DNA of 64,000 bases from Streptomyces litmocidini (GTDB lineage: Bacteria; Actinomycetota; Actinomycetes; Streptomycetales; Streptomycetaceae). The DNA is taken from positions 23,575 to 87,574 of the forward strand of contig NZ_BMTQ01000023.1 of NCBI RefSeq assembly GCF_014649755.1, in the 5' to 3' direction. Under the pieces are notes generated by a model. It ran no database searches. It saw nothing but the letters and a program-made list of their open reading frames with translations, and was not told where the DNA came from. Position 1 is the stretch's first letter, and every line of letters starts with the position of its first letter. Shown here one piece after another: positions 1 through 8,034 of the stretch. Both the position numbers and the translations under genes were made by a program.

Positions 1-107
1 CTAGGGGACGCCCTCCCACCGGAGCCGATGCCGACGGATCGCGGAGCGGATCACCGGCCGTGGCGTGAGGGGCGGGGCGGTGGCGCGGGCCGGACAAACC
101 CGGGCGC

Positions 108-563
108 GGGGCTCGGGAGGCGCCCGGCGGGGGTCCGTACGACGCGGACTCCTTCCCCGGCGGGCTCGTCCCCCCGCGCGGGCCGGAGCACGCCGGGGCG
201 TCGCTGCGCGGCCGGATCACCCTGCGCGGCCGGAACGGCAGGGGCCGGCCCCACGGCCTGTTCCCGGACAGCGAGGAGGGCGGGCGACGCGGCGCGGCGC
301 GGCGCGCGGACGGCACCTGGTTCCTGGCGGCCGTCGGGCTCCAGGGCGTCGTCGTCGCCGTGGCGGGGCCGCGTCCGGGACGGCCGGCTGCTGCGGACGT
401 GGGCGGCGCCGCCGGTCCCGGTGCTCCTCGCGGCGGGCGTCCGGCGGCACGTCCACCACCGGGTCCCGCTCGCCCCCGAGGCCGTCGACGGCACCTTCGA
501 GCGCCTCCTCGCCGCGGCCCGGTCCCGGGCGGAGGTCGACCGGCCGGTCGCGATCGACCCACG
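108..563 (+). pseudogene. Frameshifted remnant, function unknown
   Basis: No intact gene was found in the first 700 bases. A plausible protein reads in the third forward frame up to about base 370, passing through DGTWFLAAVGLQGVVVAV. It then continues in the first forward frame with RDGRLLRTWAAPPVPVLLAA and EAVDGTFERLLAAARSRAEV. Neither half is complete, and the switch lies in a GC-rich stretch around 360-370. I infer a gene broken by a frameshift, or a sequencing slip there. I do not recognise the family. The start is not defined and the end is approximate. Confidence 0.3.
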
Positions 564-650
564 ATCGTGCGGGCCCCTCGGCACGCGGCCGCCCGAGGGG
601 GTTCGAGGAGCGCGGCCCCGGACGCTCCCGCGGCGGGCCGGCCGGCGCGG

Positions 651-682
651 AGGGCCCCGGCACCCGAGGGTGTCGGGGCCCT
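651..682 (-). terminator. Hairpin terminator after the deacetylase gene
   Basis: The arms 651-665 and 668-682 pair over about 15 bp with one G-U pair and a tiny loop. The hairpin lies just past the deacetylase stop codon at 700. There is no clear T tract, which is common for actinomycete terminators. Confidence 0.55.
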
Positions 683-699
683 GCGCCGTCCCGGCGCGG

Positions 700-1575
700 T
701 CAGCGTCGGGGGACGGTGATGTGGTAGCCGGCGTCGAGGAGTTCGGGCAGGTAGCGGCGGAGCGCGGCCACGCTCTGGGAGCGGTTGCCGCCGGCGTCGT
801 GGGAGAGGACGACGACGCCGGGTGCGGCGCCGTCGAGGACGCGGCGGACGATGGTGCCGGTGCCGGGTTCCGTCCAGTCCAGGGTGTCGACGGTCCAGGC
901 GAGCGGCTCCATGCCGAGCTCGGCGCCGATCTCGAAGGAGAGGCGGTTCCAGGCACCGTAGGGCGCGCGGTACCAGAGGGGGGCCGTGCCCAGGGCCTTC
1001 TCGATGACCTCGCTGGTGGAGCCCAGTTCGGCGCGGATCCGGGAGGGCCGCAGTTTCGGGATGAGCGGGTGGGACCAGGAGTGGTTGCCGACGACGTGGC
1101 CGTCCTCGGCCATCTCCCGCAGCAGGTCCTGGTTGTCCACGGCCATCTCGCCGCAGACGAAGAACATCGCCCGGCAGTCGTAGTGGCGCAGGGTCTCCAG
1201 GATGCCGGGGGTGTACCGGGGGTCGGGGCCGTCGTCGAAGGTCAGCACCATCGAGCGGCCGACCCCGGACATGCTGAGGAAGGGCCGCTGCCGCACCGGC
1301 GGCAGCGCGCGCCGGAAGGCCGGCGGCGCGTAGGAGGTCATGGGCTGGAGCCGGTACGTGGAGGGGCTCAGCCGGGCGGAGTGCGCCCGGGGGCCCGCGG
1401 CCGGGCCCACGCGACCCGTACCGGAGGCGCCCTGGGGCGTGGAGGCGGCGCCGGTGGCCGGGGCGGGGGCGGCGAACCGGTCCGCCGCGAGGGCTCCGAC
1501 CGTGACGGTGGCCCCGAGGGCGGCGGCCAGCCGGAGCACCGCCCGACGCCCGCTGAGCATCTGATCCTTTTTCAT
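700..1575 (-). CDS. Secreted polysaccharide deacetylase (NodB family)
   Basis: This 291-residue protein is a metal-dependent carbohydrate esterase (CE4) that removes N- or O-acetyl groups from extracellular glycans such as peptidoglycan or chitin oligomers. The start ATG at 1575 gives a hydrophobic N-terminus with twin Arg (SGRRAVLRLAAALGA), so export is likely, possibly by Tat. A low-complexity Ala/Pro/Gly stretch follows to about residue 95. The NodB domain shows TFDDGP at 112-117 (catalytic Asp and metal-binding Asp), the metal ligands of HSWSH at 165-169, RAPYGAW (motif 3), a DTLDW stretch and LSHDAG near the C-terminus. All catalytic positions look intact. It stands alone and is divergent from the universal stress gene. 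The natural substrate cannot be told from sequence. Confidence 0.9.
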   Translation of the reverse strand: MKKDQMLSGRRAVLRLAAALGATVTVGALAADRFAAPAPATGAASTPQGASGTGRVGPAAGPRAHSARLSPSTYRLQPMTSYAPPAFRRALPPVRQRPFLSMSGVGRSMVLTFDDGPDPRYTPGILETLRHYDCRAMFFVCGEMAVDNQDLLREMAEDGHVVGNHSWSHPLIPKLRPSRIRAELGSTSEVIEKALGTAPLWYRAPYGAWNRLSFEIGAELGMEPLAWTVDTLDWTEPGTGTIVRRVLDGAAPGVVVLSHDAGGNRSQSVAALRRYLPELLDAGYHITVPRR

Positions 1576-1629
1576 GACCAATGGTTCGTACGGGCGAGGG
1601 TCCGAGCGGCTCAACGACACCGGCCGCCT

Positions 1630-1665
1630 GTCCGAAAACACCCGATGAGCCGATAACCTCGAAGG
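1630..1665 (+). promoter_or_regulatory. Candidate promoter for a leaderless universal stress mRNA
   Basis: TAACCT at 1654-1659 lies only 6 bases before the GTG at 1666. There is no convincing ribosome binding site, so transcription may begin at or next to the start codon. The -35 region is weak. This is a motif-based inference only. Confidence 0.25.
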
Positions 1666-2127
1666 GTGAGCGCACAGCAGCCCCGCCCCTTCGAGCGCGG
1701 CACCGACGGCCCGAAAGTGATCATGGCGGGGATCGACGGCTCCGCCTCCTCCCTGCGCGCCGCGGCGTACGCGGCCGGACTCGCCCGGCGCCAGAACGCC
1801 CTGCTCGCACTCGTGTACGTCCAACCGGTGATCCCGGCGGGCGCGGCGCTCGGCGCACCCGTGACCGGGACGACCGAGGAGATCGCCGAGGACCTCGTCG
1901 CGGAGATCCGCGCCTCGGCGGAGAGGGTCAGGGACCTGTGGCGGATCCGGTGGGAGTTCCGCACCTTCCGGGGCGACGCCTACGCGGGCCTGGTCCAGGC
2001 GGCCGAGGAGCTGACGGCGGACGCCGTGGTGGTGGGCGCCTCGGAGTCGGCGGGGCACCGCTTCGTCGGCTCGGTCGCCGTCCGCCTGGTGAGGGCGGGC
2101 CGCTGGCCGGTCACGGTCGTCCCCTGA
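1666..2127 (+). CDS. Universal stress protein (UspA family)
   Basis: This is a 153-residue single-domain Usp. The N-terminal strand carries the typical IMAGIDGSASS (Asp and Ser of the nucleotide pocket). The C-terminal half has VVVGASESAGHRFVGSVAVRLV, the G-x2-G-x(n)-G(S) type ATP-binding loop, with G and S retained. It ends in the usual buried strand VTVVP. Length is normal for the family. Usp proteins are cytoplasmic, often dimeric, and induced in stress or stationary phase. The GTG start at 1666 is chosen because it is the first start in frame and sits directly after a -10-like TAACCT, so the mRNA could be leaderless. The gene converges on the CapA-like gene. Confidence 0.88.
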   Translation: MSAQQPRPFERGTDGPKVIMAGIDGSASSLRAAAYAAGLARRQNALLALVYVQPVIPAGAALGAPVTGTTEEIAEDLVAEIRASAERVRDLWRIRWEFRTFRGDAYAGLVQAAEELTADAVVVGASESAGHRFVGSVAVRLVRAGRWPVTVVP

Positions 2128-2255
2128 CCGGCCGCACACCCGCCTTCCGGCACGCCCCTCCCCTACCGGCCGCACGCCCCCTTCGGCCGAAGCCGTTCCC
2201 GGCCGGCCGCACGCCCCTTCCGGTCGCGGTCGTCCCCGACCGGCCGTACGCCCTA
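2109..2255. repeat. Imperfect direct repeats between convergent genes
   Basis: A unit close to CCGGCCGCACGCCCCTT recurs near 2128, 2166, 2203 and 2240. In addition, 2109-2140 (the 3' end of the stress protein gene) is nearly repeated at 2222-2253, so part of that gene's tail seems duplicated. The array fills the whole gap between two convergent genes. Confidence 0.6.
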
Positions 2256-3470
2256 CTCGCCCATCACCAGGCCGTCCTCGGCGGCTCCCCGGCCGAGGAC
2301 CACCTGCCGGACGGCGTCGCGGATCTCCTCCCGGTGCGCGTCCCCGCCCTCCGCCGCGCCGAGGCTCACCACGCGGCCGCGCGCGGTGTCGAACCACTGG
2401 GGGATGAACTCCGCCTTGGTGACCTCCCAGCGCCCGCCGGCGGTCCCGGGCGGGGCGAAGGTGAAGCGGCCGATGCTGCTCCGGTTGCCGCGCGGATCGT
2501 GGACGCCCTCGTGGTTGATCATGTCCCCGGCCACCTGGTCGCCCATCCCGTAGACGATCCAGGTCCCGTTGACCTTCTCGTAGGGCTGCGGGACGTGCGC
2601 GTGCGTGCCGATGACCAGATCCACGTCCGGACGCCCGCCGCTCCGTGAGGCGGTCAGCGCGCGGCCGAGGGAGAGCTGCCGTTCGTCGGGTTCGGTCTGC
2701 CACTCGGTGCCCCAGTGGACGCTGACCACCACCACGTCGGCGCCGGCCGCGCGGGCGGCGCGCGCGTCGGCGATCACCTTCTCCCCGTCGAGCAGCCGCA
2801 CGGCCCAGGGCTGCCCCTCGGGCAGCGGACGGCCGTTGGTGTCGTAGGTGTAGGCCAGGTGGGCCACCGTGGCGCCGCCGGCCTTGAGCAGGGTGGGCCG
2901 CGCCGCCTCCTCGGCCGTACGGGCGGAACCGGCGTGCCGGACGCCGGCCCTGTCGAGCGCGTCGAGGGTGCGGCGGAGGCCCGCCGCCCCGTCGTCGAGG
3001 GTGTGGTTGGAGGCGGTGGAGCAGGAGTCGTAGCCGGTGGCCCCGAGCGCGGCGGCGACCTCGGGCGGCGACTTGAAGGCGGGGTAACCGGTGTAGGGCC
3101 CGCCCTCCTCTCCGTACACGGTCTCCATGTGGCAGATGGCCAGGTCGGCGCGGGAGACGACGGGCTTCGCGCCGGAGAGCATCGGGCCGAAGTCGTAGCC
3201 GGTCCCGTCCGCGTCCTCGGCGGCCCGCCGGATGATCGAGTCGTGCGGGAGCACGTCGCCGGAGGCGACGAGGGTGAAGCCGACGGGCGCGGAGGCCCGG
3301 CCGGGCGCGGCGGACGGGGTGGCGGGGTCTCCGGTGCCGGTGCGTCCGGCCGGACCGCCCGGGGTGGGTCCGCCGACGACCGGTCCGCCGCCACCGGCGC
3401 AGCCGGTCGTCGCCGCGAGCAGGAGCGCGGCGAGCGCCGCCGCCCCCGCGGGTCTGGTGCGTGAGGTCAT
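2253..3470 (-). CDS. CapA-family lipoprotein (metallophosphatase fold)
   Basis: This 405-residue protein starts at the ATG at 3470 with a lipoprotein signal (LAALLLAATTGCAGG, lipobox Cys near residue 20) and a Gly/Pro/Ala-rich linker. The catalytic-like domain begins at FTLVASGDVLPH and contains NHTLDDG, VVVSVHWGTEW and DLVIGTHAHVPQPYE. These match the PGA_cap (CapA) branch of calcineurin-like metallophosphatases, with metal ligands D, N, H and H in place. CapA homologues act in poly-gamma-glutamate capsule assembly, but Streptomyces carries many without capBC, and no capBC lies here, so the real role is unknown. The start is preceded by GGTGGAG at about 11 bases. It is probably monocistronic and divergent from the sigma gene. 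Confidence 0.85.
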   Translation of the reverse strand: MTSRTRPAGAAALAALLLAATTGCAGGGGPVVGGPTPGGPAGRTGTGDPATPSAAPGRASAPVGFTLVASGDVLPHDSIIRRAAEDADGTGYDFGPMLSGAKPVVSRADLAICHMETVYGEEGGPYTGYPAFKSPPEVAAALGATGYDSCSTASNHTLDDGAAGLRRTLDALDRAGVRHAGSARTAEEAARPTLLKAGGATVAHLAYTYDTNGRPLPEGQPWAVRLLDGEKVIADARAARAAGADVVVVSVHWGTEWQTEPDERQLSLGRALTASRSGGRPDVDLVIGTHAHVPQPYEKVNGTWIVYGMGDQVAGDMINHEGVHDPRGNRSSIGRFTFAPPGTAGGRWEVTKAEFIPQWFDTARGRVVSLGAAEGGDAHREEIRDAVRQVVLGRGAAEDGLVMGE

Positions 3471-3731
3471 GTACGGCGCTCCACCCGAATCATGTGATGA
3501 ACATCTGTTCTGGCGAATTGACCTTTCGGGAAAGCCGCAGTCAAGGGTCAAGGCCGCACGGGGTGAGGAACCGCACCGAAACGGACGCACCGGCTCCGTC
3601 CGACCGTTCGCCGTGCCATTCGCCGCGCGGTGCGACCGTTCGTCGCAGAGCGATGTCCGTTCCCTGTCCCTCGCCGTCCGGATGCGCTCGTATACGCCCC
3701 GGACGACGAGTGCTGGAGAGGCGGGCAGAGC

Positions 3732-4295
3732 ATGACGACGGCGACGGCGACGACCGACGAGCGGACCCTGGAGGAGTTGCAGCGGGACCACGGTCCGGCA
3801 CTGCTCACCTTCCTGCTCGGCCTGACCTACGGGGACCGGCAGCGGGCCGAGGACCTCGCGCAGGAGACCCTCGTACGGGCCTGGCTCCACCCCGAGGCCT
3901 TCGACGGCCCCTACGCCTCGATGCGCCCCTGGCTGTTCACCGTGGCCCGCCGCCTCGCCATCGACGCCCGCCGCTCACGCCTCGCCCGGCCGGCCGAGAT
4001 CGGCGACGGCCTCCTGGCGGCGACGCCCGACCCCGCCGACGCCACCGCCTCGACCGAGGCAGCGCTCGACGTGCGCGCGGCGGTGCGGGAGTTGAGCCCC
4101 GAGCACCGCGCGGTGCTCGTCCGCCTCTACTTCCACGGCCTGACCGTCAAGGAGGCCGCCGTCGAGCTCGGCATCCCCGCCGGAACCGTCAAGTCCCGCT
4201 CGCACTACGCCCTGCGGCAGCTCGGCCGCTCCCTGCCCGGCTACCGGCCGCGCCGCACGGCCGTTGCCCGGTCCCGCGCCGGAGCCCCACAATGA
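3732..4295 (+). CDS. ECF-type RNA polymerase sigma factor
   Basis: This 187-residue sigma-70 family protein has only regions 2 and 4, as ECF sigmas do. Region 2 covers about 20-85 (QRAEDLAQETLVRAWLHPEAF, then MRPWLFTVARRLAIDARRS, the -10 recognition helix). Region 4 covers about 120-170 (LSPEHRAVLVRLYFHGLTVK and IPAGTVKSRSHYALRQL, the -35 helix-turn-helix). A short basic tail follows. ATG 3732 is the best start; GGAGAGG lies upstream, rather far away. ECF sigmas of this look are usually followed by a zinc-binding anti-sigma gene, but the next gene here is a hotdog protein 4 bases on, so no partner is visible. Target promoters cannot be deduced. Confidence 0.9.
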   Translation: MTTATATTDERTLEELQRDHGPALLTFLLGLTYGDRQRAEDLAQETLVRAWLHPEAFDGPYASMRPWLFTVARRLAIDARRSRLARPAEIGDGLLAATPDPADATASTEAALDVRAAVRELSPEHRAVLVRLYFHGLTVKEAAVELGIPAGTVKSRSHYALRQLGRSLPGYRPRRTAVARSRAGAPQ

Positions 4296-4299
4296 CGCC

Positions 4300-4740
4300 G
4301 TGACGCTGACACTCGCCGCCGCCGAAAAGGTCCTCGCCGACAACTTCGCCCCCTGGGTGCTCGATCTGGGACTCACCGTCGAATCCGTCGAATCCGTCGG
4401 ATCCCCCGGGCCCGCCGACGGTCACGGGGCCGTGCTCCGGCTCCCCTGGTCGGACCGGCTCGCCCGGGAGGGCGGCGGTCTCTCCGGCCAGGCCCTGATG
4501 GCCGCCGCCGACACCGCGACGGTCATCGCGGTCGCCGCGGCCCGGGGCGGCTTCGTGCCGATGACCACCGTCCAGCAGTCCATCAGCTTCCAGCGCGCGG
4601 TGATCGGCGCCGACGTCCTCGTGCGGGCCCGGCTCACCAAGGCGGGCAAGCGGATGGCCTTCGCCGACATCACCATGACGGCCGAGGGCACGGAGGAGAC
4701 CGCGGCCCACGCGACCGCCGTCTACGCGCTCCTGGGCTGA
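4300..4740 (+). CDS. Hotdog-fold thioesterase-like protein (PaaI/DUF4442 type)
   Basis: This 146-residue protein has the PaaI-like pattern: GGGLSGQALMAAADTATVIA (the helix lining the acyl-CoA pocket, where PaaI enzymes have HGG and Asp), then FVPMTTVQQSISFQRAVIGA and a final strand with AHATAVYALLG. Such proteins hydrolyse or bind acyl-CoA thioesters as tetramers in the cytoplasm. The HGG motif reads SGQ here, so catalysis is uncertain. GTG 4300 lies 4 bases after the sigma factor stop, and no ribosome binding site is seen, so translation is probably coupled. An upstream TTG at 4264 is possible but less likely. Confidence 0.75.
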   Translation: MTLTLAAAEKVLADNFAPWVLDLGLTVESVESVGSPGPADGHGAVLRLPWSDRLAREGGGLSGQALMAAADTATVIAVAAARGGFVPMTTVQQSISFQRAVIGADVLVRARLTKAGKRMAFADITMTAEGTEETAAHATAVYALLG

Positions 4741-4946
4741 GCCGGCCCGAACCGCCGGGACTCCCCCGCCCCACACGCCATCTCCGACCCGCCCGGCACC
4801 AGGAACCCCACCCGCACCGATCCGGTCGGAAAACGTATCCGAAACCACACGGGCGAGTTGAGCAAAGCGGGACCCGCGGACGCCCCTCACGGAGGAGGCT
4901 CTCCCCCGGGCCCCTGACGTCCGGGGCCCTCACGTCCGGGGAGAAG

Positions 4947-5453
4947 GTGGGAGCGTTGCTGCCCGAGAGCACGAACGGCGCCGGCGGCACGAGCGGCGGC
5001 GGCCTCGCCGTCCCGATGGCCTGGTTGTGCGCCGAGTACCTGGCCGACGAGGTGCTGCGGGCCGCCGCGCTCGTGGCCCCCGGCTCGCTGGAGTACCGGG
5101 CCGGCCTCCAGGCACTGGCCCTCACCGTCCACCTCGCCGGGGAACCGGACGGGCCGACCGGCCCGTGGGCCGGCCGCCGGGTCGACGAGTGGCTGCGGCA
5201 CACCGCGTACGACCGGCCCTGGCCGCCCTGGGTCGAGGAGCGGCTCGCCGCGCGGCGGGCGGCCGGCGGCGACGGCCCCGACCTGGCGCTCGCGCGGACC
5301 GCCTGGGCCCGGCTGCGGGACACCTGGATCCACGCCGCCGACCTCGACGGCCGGACCGGCCCCGAAGGCCCGGTCGACGAGGCCGAGCAGGTCTGGCTCC
5401 CGGCATGGAAGCTGGGCCTCCCGCTCGCGCACCTCTCGCTGTACCTGCGCTGA
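4947..5453 (+). CDS. Hypothetical protein
   Basis: This is a 168-residue soluble protein without a signal peptide or membrane segment. It is rich in Trp, Leu and Arg, mostly helical by composition, and contains YLADEVLRAAALVAPGS and WLPAWKLGLPLAHLSLYLR. I do not recognise the family. Codon usage is typical of its neighbours and the frame is open throughout, so it is likely a real gene. The GTG at 4947 follows GGGGAGAAG directly. Upstream, at about 4905-4946, ACGTCCGGGG occurs twice and GGGCCCC can pair with GGGGCCC, which may be regulatory. A relic of an IS5-type transposase lies 70 bases downstream. Confidence 0.55.
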   Translation: MGALLPESTNGAGGTSGGGLAVPMAWLCAEYLADEVLRAAALVAPGSLEYRAGLQALALTVHLAGEPDGPTGPWAGRRVDEWLRHTAYDRPWPPWVEERLAARRAAGGDGPDLALARTAWARLRDTWIHAADLDGRTGPEGPVDEAEQVWLPAWKLGLPLAHLSLYLR

Positions 5454-5520
5454 CACCTGCTGGACCGTGCGTCGAAGGCAGATCTCGAGCGCTGGATGAT
5501 CACGGTTCGGGGCTCGGGGA

Positions 5521-5825
5521 GATCTTACGGACGGGCAGTGGGCGGTGTCGGAGCCGTTGCTGCCGAAAGGAACGAGGACGGGACGGCCGCCGGTCCGGCC
5601 GCGACGGCGGCTGATCGACGGCGTACGGTCTCGGGCCCGGGCCGCTCGCGCGGCGGGTTCGCCACAGAGCTGCGTCTCGACCCGGTCGGCTCCCGCGGGC
5701 GTCATGCGGTCGAGCGCGGGACCAACCGCCTCAAGAGACACCGCGCCGTCGTCACCCGGTACGACGAACTCGCGGTCCGCCACGGGGCCACTGTCCCCGT
5801 AGCGGCCGTCGACGCGTGGCTGTGA
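5521..5825 (+). pseudogene. IS5-family transposase relic with the core deleted
   Basis: Two ends of an IS5-type DDE transposase are joined. The first end (frame 1, from 5521) reads DLTDGQWAVSEPLLPKG and continues to RRRLIDGVRS. The second end (frame 3, about 5705-5825) reads VERGTNRLKRHRAVVTRYDE and ends VPAVDAWL, like the C-terminus of these transposases. The catalytic middle of roughly 500 bases is gone and the two pieces are in different frames, so the element is dead. No inverted repeats were identified. Confidence 0.8.
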
Positions 5826-5980
5826 TCGGCACGCTTCGCCCGAGGCAGTTCAGAGCTCGATGCCCAAGCCGTCCAGGAACTCCTGGGCCGCGTTCACGCA
5901 AGGAGGGGTGATTGTCGCAGAACTCCACTGTCGAACGGCCGAGCGCCCAGTTCCTCGGCTTGTCCGGCCGAGCCCTCTTG

Positions 5981-6544
5981 TCAGGTCCGACCAAGCTTCC
6001 ACTCTCGGGCGAGCACCGCGTAGACGTACTCGCTGCCCCAGCGCTCGTCGTCGAGATCGTTCTCGACGAGGTGCGCCTCCCGGCGCATGGCGAGGCGCTC
6101 GCAGACCCGCACCGAACCGGTGTTGAGCACGTCGAGGCGGGCGAAGAGCCGGTGAGCACCCAGCTCGGCGAAGGCCAGCTCGGCGATCGCGCGCGCCGCC
6201 TCGGTGGCGTAACCCCGACCGCCGTACACCGGGTTGAAGATCCAGCCGATCTCCACCTGGCGCGCCCGCGCGCTCGCGAGCTTCAGGACGACCTCGCCGA
6301 CGACCTTCGCCTCACCGACCGGGCAGACGGCGACCACCAGGTCGTCACCGTCCTTGGTCCACGCCGTGCCGGCCGCACGCCGCGCCAGGCTCTGCACGCA
6401 CTGTTCACGAGTGAGCGGCGGCCGGTGGAGGTAGCGAGCGACTTCGGAGAGGCCCTGATACGCGTACAAGTCATCGAAGTCGTCCGGCGTGAACAGACGC
6501 AGCAGGAGCCGTTCCGTACTGAACGGCAGCGAAGACGTGGTCAT
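5981..6544 (-). CDS. GNAT family N-acetyltransferase (RimJ/RimL-like)
   Basis: This 187-residue protein belongs to the RimJ/RimL branch (Acetyltransf_3). It shows STERLLLRLFTPDDFDDLYA at the N-terminus, EIGWIFNPVYGGRGYATEAA (the acetyl-CoA pyrophosphate loop, in Q/R-x2-G-x-G/A form), and HRLFARLDVLNTGSVRVCER, the conserved N-x2-S stretch. It would transfer an acetyl group from acetyl-CoA to an amine on a protein or small molecule. The substrate is unknown. ATG 6544 is chosen because GGGAGGGAA lies about 10 bases upstream; an in-frame ATG at 6580 lacks such a site. It stands alone between a transposase relic and a kinase gene. Confidence 0.88.
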   Translation of the reverse strand: MTTSSLPFSTERLLLRLFTPDDFDDLYAYQGLSEVARYLHRPPLTREQCVQSLARRAAGTAWTKDGDDLVVAVCPVGEAKVVGEVVLKLASARARQVEIGWIFNPVYGGRGYATEAARAIAELAFAELGAHRLFARLDVLNTGSVRVCERLAMRREAHLVENDLDDERWGSEYVYAVLAREWKLGRT

Positions 6545-6712
6545 CGATCTGGTGTTCCCTCCCCGAGAGCCGTCCGTCACCCTAACTGATCCGACCGCGG
6601 TGCCCTCGACACGAACGACGTCGTTCCACCGGGCCCACCACCCACGGCGGGAGGGCGGCCCGCCGGTCCCCTCGGCACCGGCTGCGCAACCGTAATTCCA
6701 TGTCCTTGCGCT

Positions 6713-7921
6713 TCAGGGGGCGGAAGGGTGCACCCCGGGACGGTACTTGGGGATCCGCACCGTCACCTTCATCCCGGCGCCGACGCCGGTCTCGATGACG
6801 AGCCCGTGCTCCGCCCCGTACACCTGGCGAAGCCGCTCGTCCACGTTGGACAGGCCGATGCCGGAGCCCGCCGGGTGCTCCCCGCGCAGGACGGCGCGCA
6901 GCCGCTCGGGGTCCATGCCGATGCCGTCGTCCTCGACCGTCACCACCGCCTCGGCGCCCGCGTCCCGGGCGGCGATCGTGACGCGGCAGCCCCGCTCCCG
7001 TTCCTGGAGGCCGTGCTTCACCGCGTTCTCCACGAGCGGCTGGAGGCAGAGGAACGGCAGGGTCACCGGCAGCACCTCGGGGGCGATCTGCAGGGTCACC
7101 TTCAGACGGTCCCCGAAACGGGCCCCCGCCAGCGCCAAGTACTGCTCGATGGAACGCAGTTCGTCGGCGAGCTGGGCGAACTCCCCGTGCTTGCGGAAGG
7201 AGTAGCGGGTGAAGTCGGCGAACTCCAGGAGGAGTTCCCGGGCCCGCTCGGGATCGGTGCGGACGAACGAGGCGATGGCGGCGAGGGAGTTGAAGATGAA
7301 GTGCGGGGAGATCTGGGCGCGCAGGGCGCGGATCTCGGCCTCCACCATCCGGGTGCGCGAGCGGTCGAGTTCGGCCAGTTCCAGCTGGACGGAGACCCAT
7401 CGGGCCACCTCGGTCGCGGCCCGGACGAGGACGGCCGACTCCCGCGAGCCGTAGGCGACGAGCGCGCCGAGGACGCCGTCCTCCCCGGTGAGCGGGGCGA
7501 TCACCGCCCAGCGCAGCGGACAGGCCGGGTCGTCGCAGCCGCTGTGGACGGAGCGGCTGCGGCCGGTCGCCAGGGTCTCGGCGGCCTGCTCGGGGACGTG
7601 GGCCCGGTGGTGGTCCTCGCCCGGTCCGTCCCAGGCGAGGACCGCGCCCCGGTCGGTGAGGCAGAGCGCTTCGGTGCCGAGCAGCGAGCGGAGCGTGCGG
7701 GCCGCCTTGCGGGCGGTCTCCTCGGTGAGGCCGGCGCGCAGCGGGGGCGCGGCGAGCGAGGCGGTGTGCAGGGTGTGGAAGGTGGCCCGTTCGACGGGCG
7801 TGCCGAGGTCGGCGTCGGCGGCGCGCCCGCCGCGCCGGGCGGCGGACCGGCCGAGGACGAAGCCCGCGGCGAGCAGTACGGCCCCGGCGGCGGCCGCGGC
7901 GGCGAGGGCGATCCCGCTCAT
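6713..7921 (-). CDS. LytS-type sensor histidine kinase
   Basis: This 402-residue kinase starts with one hydrophobic segment (residues 3-25), followed by a GAF-like region (about 50-180) with a Cys pair, CDDPAC. The His_kinase domain holds the phosphoacceptor in QISPHFIFNSLAAIASF (His207). The ATPase domain has VENAVKHGL (N box) and DDGIGM (G1). This architecture is the LytS/YehU/BtsS class, whose partners are LytTR regulators. Such a regulator lies at the head of this operon. In related systems this pair senses pyruvate or similar acids and drives the adjacent transporter. The ATG overlaps the stop of a 38-codon ORF, so translation is likely coupled to the transporter. Confidence 0.9.
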   Translation of the reverse strand: MSGIALAAAAAAGAVLLAAGFVLGRSAARRGGRAADADLGTPVERATFHTLHTASLAAPPLRAGLTEETARKAARTLRSLLGTEALCLTDRGAVLAWDGPGEDHHRAHVPEQAAETLATGRSRSVHSGCDDPACPLRWAVIAPLTGEDGVLGALVAYGSRESAVLVRAATEVARWVSVQLELAELDRSRTRMVEAEIRALRAQISPHFIFNSLAAIASFVRTDPERARELLLEFADFTRYSFRKHGEFAQLADELRSIEQYLALAGARFGDRLKVTLQIAPEVLPVTLPFLCLQPLVENAVKHGLQERERGCRVTIAARDAGAEAVVTVEDDGIGMDPERLRAVLRGEHPAGSGIGLSNVDERLRQVYGAEHGLVIETGVGAGMKVTVRIPKYRPGVHPSAP

Positions 7922-8030
7922 CGGCGGGCCCGGTCGTCGCGGACGTGCGCCTCGTGGTCGGGGCCGGGGGCGGTCATCGGCGGACCCGGCCGTCGCGGAC
8001 CCGTGCCTCGTGGCCGGCGCCGGGGGACGG
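7918..8030. repeat. 57-bp tandem duplication in the operon junction
   Basis: Units 7918-7973 and 7974-8030 both begin TCATCGGCGG and share most of their length (about 85 percent by eye). A third start (TCATCGGCG) lies at 8031, within the transporter 3' end. Each copy carries the overlapping stop/start motif ATGA on the minus strand. Confidence 0.7.
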
Positions 8031-8034
8031 TCAT
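7918..8034 (-). CDS. Putative 38-codon linker ORF between transporter and kinase
   Basis: The ATG at 8034 overlaps the transporter stop as ATGA, and its own TGA overlaps the kinase ATG in the same way, so a ribosome could pass through all three. The encoded peptide is Arg/Pro-rich, starts MTVPRRRPRGTGPRRPGPP, and its second half starts again with MTAPGPDHEA, because the DNA is two tandem copies of a unit of 19 codons. It may have no function beyond translational coupling. No family is recognised. Confidence 0.4.
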   Translation of the reverse strand: MTVPRRRPRGTGPRRPGPPMTAPGPDHEAHVRDDRARR

